Shown here: positions 36,098 to 43,526 of the stretch, piece after piece
Layout: every line of letters begins with the position of its first letter
Numbering within the stretch: position 1 is the first letter of the stretch
NCBI GenBank assembly: GCA_025057395.1
Contig: JANWXU010000023.1
Span: forward strand, 1-43,526
Reading direction: 5' to 3'
Source of the DNA: Bacteroidia bacterium
GTDB lineage: Bacteria; Bacteroidota; Bacteroidia; J057; JANWXU01
DNA: 43,526 bases
The notes under the pieces: generated by a model
What the model was told of the DNA's origin: nothing
Database searches by the model: none
What the model saw: the letters and a program-made list of their open reading frames with translations, nothing else
Translations under genes and position numbers: made by a program

Positions 36098-36859
36098 CTA
36101 AATAACTAACTCTAGTTCATCATAAGCTAATTCGATATTTGGAGGGAGTTTACGGTTTTCTTCTTCGTGCTTTCCAAGTAGGTGGGAGATATGGGTAAGG
36201 TAAGCTTTTTTAGGTTTTAGAAGTTGAATAATTTCTATAGCCTCAGAGACAGTAAAGTGAGAAATATGCTTTTCATGGCGCAGGGCATTAAGTACTAAGA
36301 TATCCAAATTTTGCAAAAGTTCCATGGAGGAAGGAGGAATATAATTAGCGTCTGTTACGTAGGCAAAGTTATGGATACGGAAGCCTAATACAGGCATTTT
36401 ATGATGGAGTACAGGAACAGGTGTAATGAGGAGATCTCTTAAATAAAAAGGACGATGATCAATTATGTGTATTTCAAGTTGAGGAATACCTGGATATTTA
36501 TTATCCTCGAAAATATAAGAAAATTCTTGCTCTATGCCACTTAAAGTGAGGGCATCAGCATAAATAGGCATAGCTTGAGCTTGTCGAAAATTAAAAGCCC
36601 GAACATCGTCTAACCCTGCTGTATGGTCTTTGTGTTTATGTGTAAAAAGGACGGCATCTAGCCTTTTAACTTTTGCTCGCAGCATCTGTTGCCGAAAGTC
36701 TGGGCCAGTATCAATTACAAAAGTTAGATTATTATCTTCTACAAGGATAGAACTCCTTAGCCTTTTGTCTTTAGAGTCTGTTGAGGTGCAAACAGCACAA
36801 TTACAAGCGATAACAGGTATGCCCTGAGAAGTACCAGTGCCTAAGAAAATGACTTTCAA
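36098..36859 (-). CDS. PhnP-like metallo-beta-lactamase-fold hydrolase
   Basis: The 253-residue enzyme has FLGTGTSQGIPVIACNCAVC with a CxCxxC-type cluster (about 19-24) like that in PhnP, a structural zinc site. The catalytic metal motif HKHKDH is at 74-79, followed by a later ALRHEKHISHFT and a final HISHLLGKHEE. This set is that of MBL-fold phosphodiesterases such as PhnP and YcbJ-like proteins. The likely substrate is a cyclic phosphate or similar small ester. No phosphonate gene is nearby. It starts 14 bases after the stop of the small hypothetical gene upstream, which suggests a shared transcript. Confidence 0.88.
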   Translation of the reverse strand: MKVIFLGTGTSQGIPVIACNCAVCTSTDSKDKRLRSSILVEDNNLTFVIDTGPDFRQQMLRAKVKRLDAVLFTHKHKDHTAGLDDVRAFNFRQAQAMPIYADALTLSGIEQEFSYIFEDNKYPGIPQLEIHIIDHRPFYLRDLLITPVPVLHHKMPVLGFRIHNFAYVTDANYIPPSSMELLQNLDILVLNALRHEKHISHFTVSEAIEIIQLLKPKKAYLTHISHLLGKHEEENRKLPPNIELAYDELELVI

Positions 36860-36873
36860 GACTTTATTATTTT

Positions 36874-37179
36874 TTATGTTTGAGGAGGTTCTTGTTGCAA
36901 ATTTAATTGAGCTTTGAGGTCATTAATTTTTCTTATTTCTTTTACGAGTTTTTTTTGTTCCTCGGTAAGAGCTTCCCAGTTCAAATTAATGTTATTAATT
37001 ACATCAATTAGTACATTTACTCTTCCTTCTAGTGTATAAAATTTATTCACCATCACTAAGTTTTGTTTTTCCAGAACACAATAGCCTCCCTTAAAATTTC
37101 CTTTTTCGTATCTTACTCTAAATCCAAGTTGCTCTAGTAGTTCTTCTAAACGTTCCTGTACGCGTTTAGTTACTTTCAT
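36874..37179 (-). CDS. Small conserved hypothetical protein
   Basis: The 101-residue protein begins MKVTKRVQERLEELLEQLGFRVRYEKG with a helical start, then contains KGGYCVLEKQNLVMVNKFYTLEGRV. This looks like the small proteins of unknown function common next to MBL-fold genes in Bacteroidota. The last part is helical (WEALTEEQKKLVKEIRKIND) and ends with a proline-rich tail. No signal or membrane segment is seen. No function can be given. Confidence 0.7.
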   Translation of the reverse strand: MKVTKRVQERLEELLEQLGFRVRYEKGNFKGGYCVLEKQNLVMVNKFYTLEGRVNVLIDVINNINLNWEALTEEQKKLVKEIRKINDLKAQLNLQQEPPQT

Positions 37180-37295
37180 AAGTGAATAAAACAGAAGGTA
37201 TTTGAAGGTATTTAACGCCTAAACATCGCAAAGTTAAGCGAAACCACCTAGCTCTTTTTGTTAGTTAAGAACAGATGTTGAATTGAGCAAGAGCT

Positions 37296-37321
37296 TTTGT
37301 GTAAAAATATTTTTGCACAAA
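37296..37321. other. 26-base palindrome between the TMTC-like gene and the small hypothetical gene
   Basis: The outer arms TTTGTG and CACAAA and the core AAAAATATTTTT pair across the centre with one T-G wobble. It may be a terminator for the TMTC-like gene, but no T-run follows on the minus strand, or an operator for the following genes. Confidence 0.4.
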
Positions 37322-37370
37322 TCCTTAATGCTGAACTAAGTAGAATTTGTGAAAAGATAAAAACTAAGAC

Positions 37371-39386
37371 TTACAAAATTTCTAACGCTGCTTTTGCCGC
37401 CGCATGTTTAGGATTAAGCTCTAAAGTTTTTTTCCATGCATTTTGAGCTTCTATTTTTTTCCCCGCCTCTTTGTACATAACTCCTAAATTATACCAATAA
37501 TCCGGAAGGGTAGGATTATTTTGAATAGCTTTTTGCAAATATGAAATGCTTTTATCATACTGCTTGTATATAGCACCATGAATCATTCCTAAGTTAAAAA
37601 GAGCAAAGTGGTTTTGAGGCGAAAATAATAATACGTTTTCAAAAGCTGCTTGTGCTTGCACTGGATTTTGTTGTTGTAAAGCTTTTTGACCTTTTTGAGT
37701 ATAAATAAAAGTCATTTGCTCTGCTACCTGTTTAGCTAGGGGCTTGAGGGGCTCATATTGATAGGCTTTAGCCCAATAATGAGTAGCTGTTGTTGTATCT
37801 TTTTGTAGCCAATAAATTCTTCCTAGCCATAAGTAGGCATCAGCATAAGTAGGATGTACCTGTATAGCTCTTTCAAAAAGAGGCTTAGCTAATTGTAGCG
37901 TATCAATTTGGGGTTTATCTTCTCCTCTCTTAATAGCAAGATTTACTAAGGTTTCTCCAGCAGCATAAAGTATTCGAGCACTTTTAGGTGCAGCATCAAT
38001 ATCTGCTAAAAAAAGGGAAGTATTATTTTTCCAAACTGGATTTCGCTTTATAGTTTGGGTAGCTAGTGGAATGCAAAAGACGGCACAAATACTAATTACC
38101 ACAAAACGGAAATATTTTTCAGATTTTGAGAATAGTTTTTGTGCAAAGTTTACTAGGGCTGTAGCTAATAATAGAGAGCTTCCTAATGAAGCATGATATA
38201 GAAAGCGCTCCGCCATGAAGGCTCCGCCAATATTCACCGCTAAACCCGAAACAATAAAAATAGAAAAGAAATAGTATAGAATGCTGTATCCTATGATATT
38301 TTGCCTATTAAGATTTTTTATGCCTAACAGTAAAAATCCCCCATTAATGAGTAGTGCAGCTATTACTTGAGATTCTAGAAAAGTATGGTAACCAATTTGG
38401 TTATAGCCATAATCCCAAGAGAGGGGAAAAGGAAAAAGGAATAGCTTAAGGTATTGGCTTAATATATACACTATCGTAGCATATCTTTCGGTAAAAGAAG
38501 CATATAAGAAAGCATTATTCATTACATCAGTGCTATTTTTAAGGCTAAAGCCCGTAACGCCCACGCGGACGAATATATAAAAACCAACAACTATAGCATA
38601 GGGCAAAGTAGCACTTAAAAGTTTTTTTTGAGGAGTTTGGCTCAGGCAATAAAGAGTAAGGGGTAAAATTCCTAAAAGCATTAAGCCATTTTCTTTTGCA
38701 AGGAGAGCTAAAGAAAAAGAAATTAAACTTAAAAATAGCCATAGAGTAGAGCGCAAGGGCTGCTCTTGTTTTTTGAGTGCAAAAATGAGAGTTAGAGTAA
38801 TAAGCAAGAAAGAAAGAATTTCATCTCTTCCTTTTATATTAGCAACAGCTTCAACATGAGTAGGATGCACTATAAAAATAAGGGTAGCTATTAAAGCTGG
38901 CCAGAAACTTGTAACATATCGGTAGAGCCAATACCACAGAACAAAGGCTGTCGTACAATAAAGCAATACGTTGATAAAATGGCTAATTTGAGGTATGTCT
39001 CCCCACAATGAGTGTTCTATAGCAAAAGTAATAATTGAAAGAGGACGATAGCGACCGCCAGGTAAGTATTCGTATTGAACATTATGTTGTTGGGTATAAT
39101 AGCTATAGTAGCCATGAAAGCTATCTTTTGTAAGTAAAGCTCCTATCCCCTTTATTCCTTTTTGGGTATGAATATTCTCGCCTATTACTACTCCATCATC
39201 AAGTGCATAATCATAACTTACTGTTTGAATGTACAGTAAGAAAGCTGCTAAAACCACAAGGATAGTGCCCCATTGAAATAACCTTTTATCCCAGTTACTG
39301 TTTAGTAAAGATCCTAGGGGTAATGCTTTGTTTGAAGCTGTGGTATTACTGTTAGTAGTATAGCGAGCAATTTTTGCTTTTGCCAT
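37371..39386 (-). CDS. TMTC-like polytopic membrane protein (putative glycosyltransferase, GT-C) with TPR C-terminus
   Basis: I use the ATG at 39386 (671 residues); a GTG one codon earlier is possible. The first about 430 residues carry many membrane helices, with the loop SYDYALDDGVVIGEN (about 50-62) whose paired Asp and downstream Asn are typical of GT-C TMTC-type mannosyltransferases. HVEAVANIKGRDEILSFL is near 175. About 480-671 are tetratricopeptide repeats (AYLWLGRIYW, HFALFNLGMIHG, PDYWYNLGVMYKEAGK). The protein probably transfers a sugar from a lipid carrier in the envelope. It is not close to another glycosylation gene, and substrate and donor are not known. Confidence 0.8.
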   Translation of the reverse strand: MAKAKIARYTTNSNTTASNKALPLGSLLNSNWDKRLFQWGTILVVLAAFLLYIQTVSYDYALDDGVVIGENIHTQKGIKGIGALLTKDSFHGYYSYYTQQHNVQYEYLPGGRYRPLSIITFAIEHSLWGDIPQISHFINVLLYCTTAFVLWYWLYRYVTSFWPALIATLIFIVHPTHVEAVANIKGRDEILSFLLITLTLIFALKKQEQPLRSTLWLFLSLISFSLALLAKENGLMLLGILPLTLYCLSQTPQKKLLSATLPYAIVVGFYIFVRVGVTGFSLKNSTDVMNNAFLYASFTERYATIVYILSQYLKLFLFPFPLSWDYGYNQIGYHTFLESQVIAALLINGGFLLLGIKNLNRQNIIGYSILYYFFSIFIVSGLAVNIGGAFMAERFLYHASLGSSLLLATALVNFAQKLFSKSEKYFRFVVISICAVFCIPLATQTIKRNPVWKNNTSLFLADIDAAPKSARILYAAGETLVNLAIKRGEDKPQIDTLQLAKPLFERAIQVHPTYADAYLWLGRIYWLQKDTTTATHYWAKAYQYEPLKPLAKQVAEQMTFIYTQKGQKALQQQNPVQAQAAFENVLLFSPQNHFALFNLGMIHGAIYKQYDKSISYLQKAIQNNPTLPDYWYNLGVMYKEAGKKIEAQNAWKKTLELNPKHAAAKAALEIL

Positions 39387-39507
39387 CACATAGAGGCAAT
39401 GAATTTTTGAGCTATCCAGCTGATAGCAAATTTAAATAAAAATCTTAGTGGCAAATTAAAAAGTTAAAGTTGAAGTTGGGTAACTTGAAAAATTGGGTTT
39501 AGTTAGC

Positions 39508-39529
39508 CCTAAATTTAGGATGTCCTAAA
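39508..39529. promoter_or_regulatory. Overlapping palindromes upstream of nuoN
   Basis: CCTAAATTTAGG (39508-39519) is a perfect palindrome, and its right half overlaps a second, TTTAGGATGTCCTAAA (39514-39529). They share the half-site CCTAAA in three copies. The site lies in the spacer between the divergently transcribed TMTC-like and nuoN genes, about 125 bases from each start. Confidence 0.45.
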
Positions 39530-39654
39530 ATTTTTGGGTAACACTGCTGTTCCTACAAAGTGAAAAATTATTATTTTGCACTGAAATAAGAGTAGCCAGG
39601 CTAGTAAAGCCCTTGAGCAAAAACAGTAAGACTTAAGAACTTGAATGTGTTTTT

Positions 39655-41151
39655 ATGGATATTTCTACTTTAAACATAGCTGCTGACCTACAAAATTCTA
39701 TACCCTTATTGTTGCTTTTGTTAGGAGGCTTAGTGCTAATGTTAATAGAGGCTTTTGGAGGCAGAAAAAGCTTGCCCCTATTAACGGCATTAACCTTAGT
39801 GGTATCTATAGTAAGTGCTCTTATTCCCCTAGGTGCGGGAAATACTGAATACAAGTTAGGCTATAGTAATAGTATTGCCTTTGGGGGAGTTGCTTCCTTG
39901 TTTCATATTTTTTTATGTGCTTCTGCTTTATTTGCTTTATTTTTTATAGATGATTATCTCCAGCGAAATGATAGGGTTAGGCAAGGAGATATTTATCCTC
40001 TTCTGCTCTTTTCTACGATTGGCATGGTTATGTTAGCCAATGGTAATGACCTGATTGTACTTTTTATTGGCTTGGAGATAATGTCTATTTGCTTATATAT
40101 TATGGCGGGTATGTTTCCTAAAAGCCTACAATCGAATGAAGCGGGCTTGAAATATTTTTTACTTGGTTCATTTGCAAGTGCTTTTCTCCTATATGGCATA
40201 TCTCTTATCTATGGTATTTCTGGCTTAAATTCCACTTTGGGCCCTACGACGCAACTGGATAAACTGAGTCAAATTTTACCTCAGCTTTCTCTAAGCCCTA
40301 TGCTTTATACTGCTATGGGGCTCATTTTGATAGGTTTTTTATTCAAGGTGGCAGCCTTCCCTTTTCATAATTGGACGCCTGATGTTTATACAGGTGCTCC
40401 TACTCCTTTAGCAGGCTTTATGGCAACAGGCGGTAAAATGGCTGCTTTTATTGCCTTTAGCTTTTTTATGATGAAAATTGTTCCCTCAAGTGATTCTAAA
40501 ATAACTACTCTTCTAGTACTCTTTTCTGTTATCTCTATGTATTACGGTAACATTACTGCCCTTATGCAAAATAATATTAAAAGAGTTCTTGCTTACTCGA
40601 GTATTGCGCATACGGGTTATATGTTACTAGGGCTTTGTTCTGGCATGCTGGGGTATAAGGCTGTGATATTCTACATGCTAGTTTATACTTTTATGTCAAT
40701 AGGGGCTTTTGGAATAGTGGCTATGGTAGAAAATAAACCTGAAGATGCTGATTTAAGTAATTGGAAAGGGTTAGGTATGCAAAAGCCCTGGCTAGGCATT
40801 GCAATGAGTACATTCTTATTTTCTTTAGCCGGTATGCCTCCGCTGGCAGGCTTTATGGGCAAGTATTTCATTTTTGCCTCTGCCGTTAAGCAAGAATTAT
40901 ATGTAGCTTCTGTGTTAGGAATACTATCTTCTGTAATAGGTGCTTACTACTACTTAAGAATTCTAGTGTACATGTATTTTTATAAGCCTGATTCTCAAAC
41001 AATTACTTATGAACCCAAAATTGTTCCTATGCTTGGAGCAATTGTTTTAGTAGTTGTTATTTTGTTAATCGGTATTTTCCCTTCTCAGATTACGATGTTT
41101 CTAGATGGGTTATATACAAAAGCAGGATTTATGAGTAGTGTAACCCCTTAA
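39655..41151 (+). CDS. nuoN: NADH-quinone oxidoreductase subunit N
   Basis: This is a proton-pumping membrane subunit of respiratory complex I. The 498-residue protein is nearly all membrane helices (about 13-14). Its family motifs are intact: KVAAFPFHNWTPDVYTGAPTPLAGF (about 220-245), NNIKRVLAYSSIAHTGYMLLGL (about 300-325) and FSLAGMPPLAGFMGKYF (about 385-400). It is not preceded by nuoM or any other nuo gene. The upstream neighbour is on the opposite strand, so it is an isolated nuoN with its own promoter. In many genomes it closes the nuo operon, so this arrangement is unusual or reflects a rearrangement. Confidence 0.95.
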   Translation: MDISTLNIAADLQNSIPLLLLLLGGLVLMLIEAFGGRKSLPLLTALTLVVSIVSALIPLGAGNTEYKLGYSNSIAFGGVASLFHIFLCASALFALFFIDDYLQRNDRVRQGDIYPLLLFSTIGMVMLANGNDLIVLFIGLEIMSICLYIMAGMFPKSLQSNEAGLKYFLLGSFASAFLLYGISLIYGISGLNSTLGPTTQLDKLSQILPQLSLSPMLYTAMGLILIGFLFKVAAFPFHNWTPDVYTGAPTPLAGFMATGGKMAAFIAFSFFMMKIVPSSDSKITTLLVLFSVISMYYGNITALMQNNIKRVLAYSSIAHTGYMLLGLCSGMLGYKAVIFYMLVYTFMSIGAFGIVAMVENKPEDADLSNWKGLGMQKPWLGIAMSTFLFSLAGMPPLAGFMGKYFIFASAVKQELYVASVLGILSSVIGAYYYLRILVYMYFYKPDSQTITYEPKIVPMLGAIVLVVVILLIGIFPSQITMFLDGLYTKAGFMSSVTP

Positions 41152-41193
41152 ATTTGAGAAATTGAATTCATAGACATACAAAAGCAAAAAAAT

Positions 41194-42570
41194 ATGCACC
41201 AAGAGGTATTAGAGTACATTCAAAAAAACCGCGATCGCTTTCTAGAGGAGCTTTTATGTTGGTTGCGAATCCCAAGCATTAGCACGGATAGACAATACAG
41301 AGAAGAAGTATTAAATTCCGCCCGCTATCTTAAAGAACAACTTGCAGCAATAGGCATTGAAAATATACAACTTATTCCTTCTGAAGGCTTTCCTGTAGTA
41401 TATGGTGAAAAAATTATTAATCCAGCTTTGCCTACAGTGTTAATATATGGCCACTATGACGTGCAGCCCCCCGACCCTCTAGAACTTTGGAATTCTCCCC
41501 CCTTTGAGCCTGTTATAAAAGATGAAAAAATCTATGCTCGCGGCGCCTGTGACGATAAAGGGCAAGTGTACATGCATATCAAAGCTGTAGAAACTTTATT
41601 AAAGCTAAATAAATTACCATGCAATGTTAAATTTTTTATTGAGGGGGAAGAAGAAATAGGAAGTGCTAGTTTGCCAGGAGTATTGGCTGCGCACAAAGAC
41701 CTTTTGCAGTGTGATACTATTTTGATTTCCGATACTTCCATGGTTAGCTTAGAACAGCCCTCTATCACTACTAGTCTTCGTGGACTTGCTTACGTGGAAG
41801 TAGAAGTTACAGGACCCAATCGAGACTTACATTCAGGGGTTTATGGAGGCGCCATTGATAATCCTATCTTTAGGCTTTGTAAGATGATTGCGAGCCTCAA
41901 AGACGAAAATGAGCGTATAACCATTCCTGGTTTTTATGATGATGTAAAAGAGCTTACTTTACTAGAGCGCCGAATGTTAGCAGAAGTACCCTTTGATTAT
42001 GCTAACTATCTTTTAGAACTAGATATACGAGCTACGCGAGGAGAAAGTGGTTATACTGCCTTAGAGCAGCTTACTATTCGACCCACTCTAGAGGTGAATG
42101 GTATATGGGGGGGATATACGGGGGAAGGATCTAAAACTGTTATTCCCTCTAAGGCATATGCTAAAATTTCTATGCGTTTAGTTCCCTATCAAGATTCTGA
42201 AAAAATTACTGCACTTTTTAAAAAACACTTCGAATCGCTTGCTCCTCCCTCTGTTAAAGTTGAGGTTAGGCCCCATCATGGTGGTAATCCTTATATTTCA
42301 GATATTAATTCTGTAAGTTATAGAGCTGCGGCTGCTGCTATTAAACAGTCTTTTGGTAAAGAACCTATTGCTTCTCGTGAAGGAGGGTCTATTCCCATCC
42401 TTGCAGAATTTGATAAGGTGCTCAAAAAGCCAATTGTGTTATTAGGCTTCGGATTAGATACTGATGCTATTCATAGCCCCAATGAGCATTATGGGGTTAA
42501 GAATTACTTTAAGGGAATAGAAACTATTTGTCTATTTTACTATCATTTTGCTATTCTTTCTAGAAACTAA
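41194..42570 (+). CDS. M20-family metallopeptidase (dipeptidase)
   Basis: The 458-residue zinc peptidase has YGHYDVQPPDP (about 84-94, metal-binding His), RGACDDKGQ (about 115-123, bridging Asp), the catalytic EGEEEIGS near 150 and the later dimerisation domain with RDLHSGVYGGAIDNP. These match the CNDP/DapE-like dipeptidases often annotated as 'M20 family dipeptidase' in Bacteroidota. No signal peptide is seen, so it is likely cytoplasmic. It starts 42 bases after nuoN and shares its strand; co-transcription is possible. Confidence 0.93.
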   Translation: MHQEVLEYIQKNRDRFLEELLCWLRIPSISTDRQYREEVLNSARYLKEQLAAIGIENIQLIPSEGFPVVYGEKIINPALPTVLIYGHYDVQPPDPLELWNSPPFEPVIKDEKIYARGACDDKGQVYMHIKAVETLLKLNKLPCNVKFFIEGEEEIGSASLPGVLAAHKDLLQCDTILISDTSMVSLEQPSITTSLRGLAYVEVEVTGPNRDLHSGVYGGAIDNPIFRLCKMIASLKDENERITIPGFYDDVKELTLLERRMLAEVPFDYANYLLELDIRATRGESGYTALEQLTIRPTLEVNGIWGGYTGEGSKTVIPSKAYAKISMRLVPYQDSEKITALFKKHFESLAPPSVKVEVRPHHGGNPYISDINSVSYRAAAAAIKQSFGKEPIASREGGSIPILAEFDKVLKKPIVLLGFGLDTDAIHSPNEHYGVKNYFKGIETICLFYYHFAILSRN

Positions 42571-42607
42571 GTTTCATCCATGAAGCTATTTACCGAGTTC
42601 TATTAGT

Positions 42608-43306
42608 ATGCTTAAGCAAAAGTTCTACTATGGAGTTTATGGCTTAAAAAGTCTACTTGTGCTACTCTTGATTATTACCGATACTGCGTGTTCCCCCCCA
42701 CCAAAAAGAGAGGATGGAAATTATAATACCGCAACCGAAGAACTAGCAAATCTGCCTACTTTAGACTTAGAAAGTTATGAAGCAGATTCTGTTATATTGA
42801 AAAAAGAGGTGGCTGACTCTTTGTTTCACAAAGGTAAGCGTCTAGTTCAAATAAGTAGTTCTACTTTGCTACAAACGCTTTTACAAGCTATTGAAAAACA
42901 GAAAGTAGCAGGCGCTATTCAGTATTGTAATGTGCGTGCGATACCACTAATTGACTCGCTATCTCGAGCTCATAAAGCAGTATTTAAAAGAGCGGCTTTA
43001 CTAGTAAGAAATCCCAAAGATGCTCCTGACGCTCAAGAAAAAGAAGTTCTACAAACGTATTTATATCAAGCACAAAAAGTGCGGATACTAAGGCCTATAC
43101 TGAAAAAGCGAGAGAAAGATACAATTGCTTACTATCATCCTATTCTTATAACAATGCCCCAGTGTTTATCCTGCCATGGTAGAGTAGGTGAAAATATTAA
43201 TGTGGAAGATTACCAGTTAATCAAGTCTCTTTATCCTAACGATAGAGCTATTGGTTATAATAAAGGAGACTTAAGAGGAATTTGGAGCATTAAGTTTTAT
43301 AACTAA
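42608..43306 (+). CDS. DUF3365-type heme c lipoprotein
   Basis: The 232-residue protein has a lipoprotein signal ending DTACSPPP (lipid cysteine near residue 28). The body has the Tll0287-like (DUF3365) domain, with LQAIEKQKVAGAIQYCNVRAIPLIDSL near 97-124. The heme c motif CLSCH is near residue 195 in ITMPQCLSCHG. The domain is found in sensors and in periplasmic c-type cytochromes of unknown role. It follows the M20 peptidase gene after 37 bases. A CHAT-domain gene runs towards it from the right edge. Confidence 0.87.
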   Translation: MLKQKFYYGVYGLKSLLVLLLIITDTACSPPPKREDGNYNTATEELANLPTLDLESYEADSVILKKEVADSLFHKGKRLVQISSSTLLQTLLQAIEKQKVAGAIQYCNVRAIPLIDSLSRAHKAVFKRAALLVRNPKDAPDAQEKEVLQTYLYQAQKVRILRPILKKREKDTIAYYHPILITMPQCLSCHGRVGENINVEDYQLIKSLYPNDRAIGYNKGDLRGIWSIKFYN

Positions 43307-43316
43307 ATTAAACTAT

Positions 43317-43526
43317 TCATCCTCCCACCAACACAAATGCCCCCCAATAGTACGGATGCGCATAGCTGCCCTTGCGTAACTCCTCCTTCGCCATCTGTAA
43401 TGCTCTATGTTTGCTCACACCATGTAATAAATGCTCATAAAATATTTGCATCAACTTATTGGTTGCCTCATCCGGCACTTTCCATTGCGATACCACCACC
43501 GCACGAGCGCCACTATAAAGCAAACC
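43317..43526 (-). CDS. CHAT-domain (caspase-like) protein, C-terminal fragment at window edge
   Basis: The visible 69-residue end contains GLLYSGARAVVVSQWKVPDEATNKLMQ (start of the fragment), FYEHLLHGVSKHRALQMAKEEL and AHPYYWGAFVLVGG. This is the standard end of CHAT domains, with the conserved GAR, W-x-V and HPxYWxxFVLxG. The catalytic His and Cys would lie upstream, outside the window, so activity cannot be judged. CHAT proteins are peptidases or their inactive relatives, often with TPRs and in some cases in anti-phage systems. The reading frame continues beyond base 43526. Confidence 0.8.
   Translation of the reverse strand, partial: GLLYSGARAVVVSQWKVPDEATNKLMQIFYEHLLHGVSKHRALQMAKEELRKGSYAHPYYWGAFVLVGG

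Overview
The window looks like chromosomal DNA of a Bacteroidota bacterium, most likely from the Cytophagales or a nearby order. The evidence is AT-rich DNA, weak Shine-Dalgarno signals, a type IX secretion (T9SS) C-terminal sorting domain, gliding/adhesin-type proteins with SprB-like and PKD-like repeats, a DUF5777-type barrel, many short lipoproteins, and TAnnTTTG-type -7 promoter elements. No tRNA, rRNA, CRISPR array, prophage or complete insertion sequence was seen. The genus cannot be given from sequence alone.

Layout. 1-3.8 kb: remnant of an Rpn-family (transposase/nuclease-like) gene, a long AT-rich spacer with a near-perfect palindrome, a lone P-loop ATPase, then a mono-heme lipoprotein followed by a DUF5777-like barrel. 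3.8-10.9 kb: a tight minus-strand run, read from right to left as short-chain dehydrogenase, AddA-like helicase-nuclease, PQQ-type beta-propeller, dihydropteroate synthase (folP) and diadenylate cyclase (cdaA). 11-15.6 kb: plus strand with a five-FnIII T9SS cargo protein, two thioredoxin-fold exported proteins and kbl. 15.6-20.8 kb: minus strand with a large GAF/PAS sensor whose kinase core appears degenerate, hutH, and a DUF697-SHOCT protein. 20.9-30.1 kb: plus strand with a lipoprotein carrying a methyltransferase domain, a family-9 glycosyltransferase, a 1489-residue adhesin-like protein with a dockerin-like end, an unknown lipoprotein and purB.

30.1-33.1 kb is a three-gene minus-strand ABC exporter (adaptor, permease, ATPase). 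It diverges from 33.3-35.8 kb, a tandem pair of long coiled-coil proteins with related small N-terminal heads that I cannot assign to a known family. The spacer between them holds a perfect 16-bp palindrome and a good promoter. 36.1-39.4 kb: minus strand with a PhnP-like hydrolase, a small conserved hypothetical and a TMTC-like membrane/TPR protein. 39.7-43.3 kb: plus strand with a nuoN standing apart from any other nuo gene, an M20 dipeptidase and a DUF3365 heme lipoprotein. The right edge cuts a CHAT-domain (caspase-like) protein.

Most genes are housekeeping or envelope functions. The best candidates for something undescribed are the coiled-coil pair with its control region and the degenerate GAF/PAS sensor. 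The lipoprotein methyltransferase and the isolated ATPase are weaker candidates.
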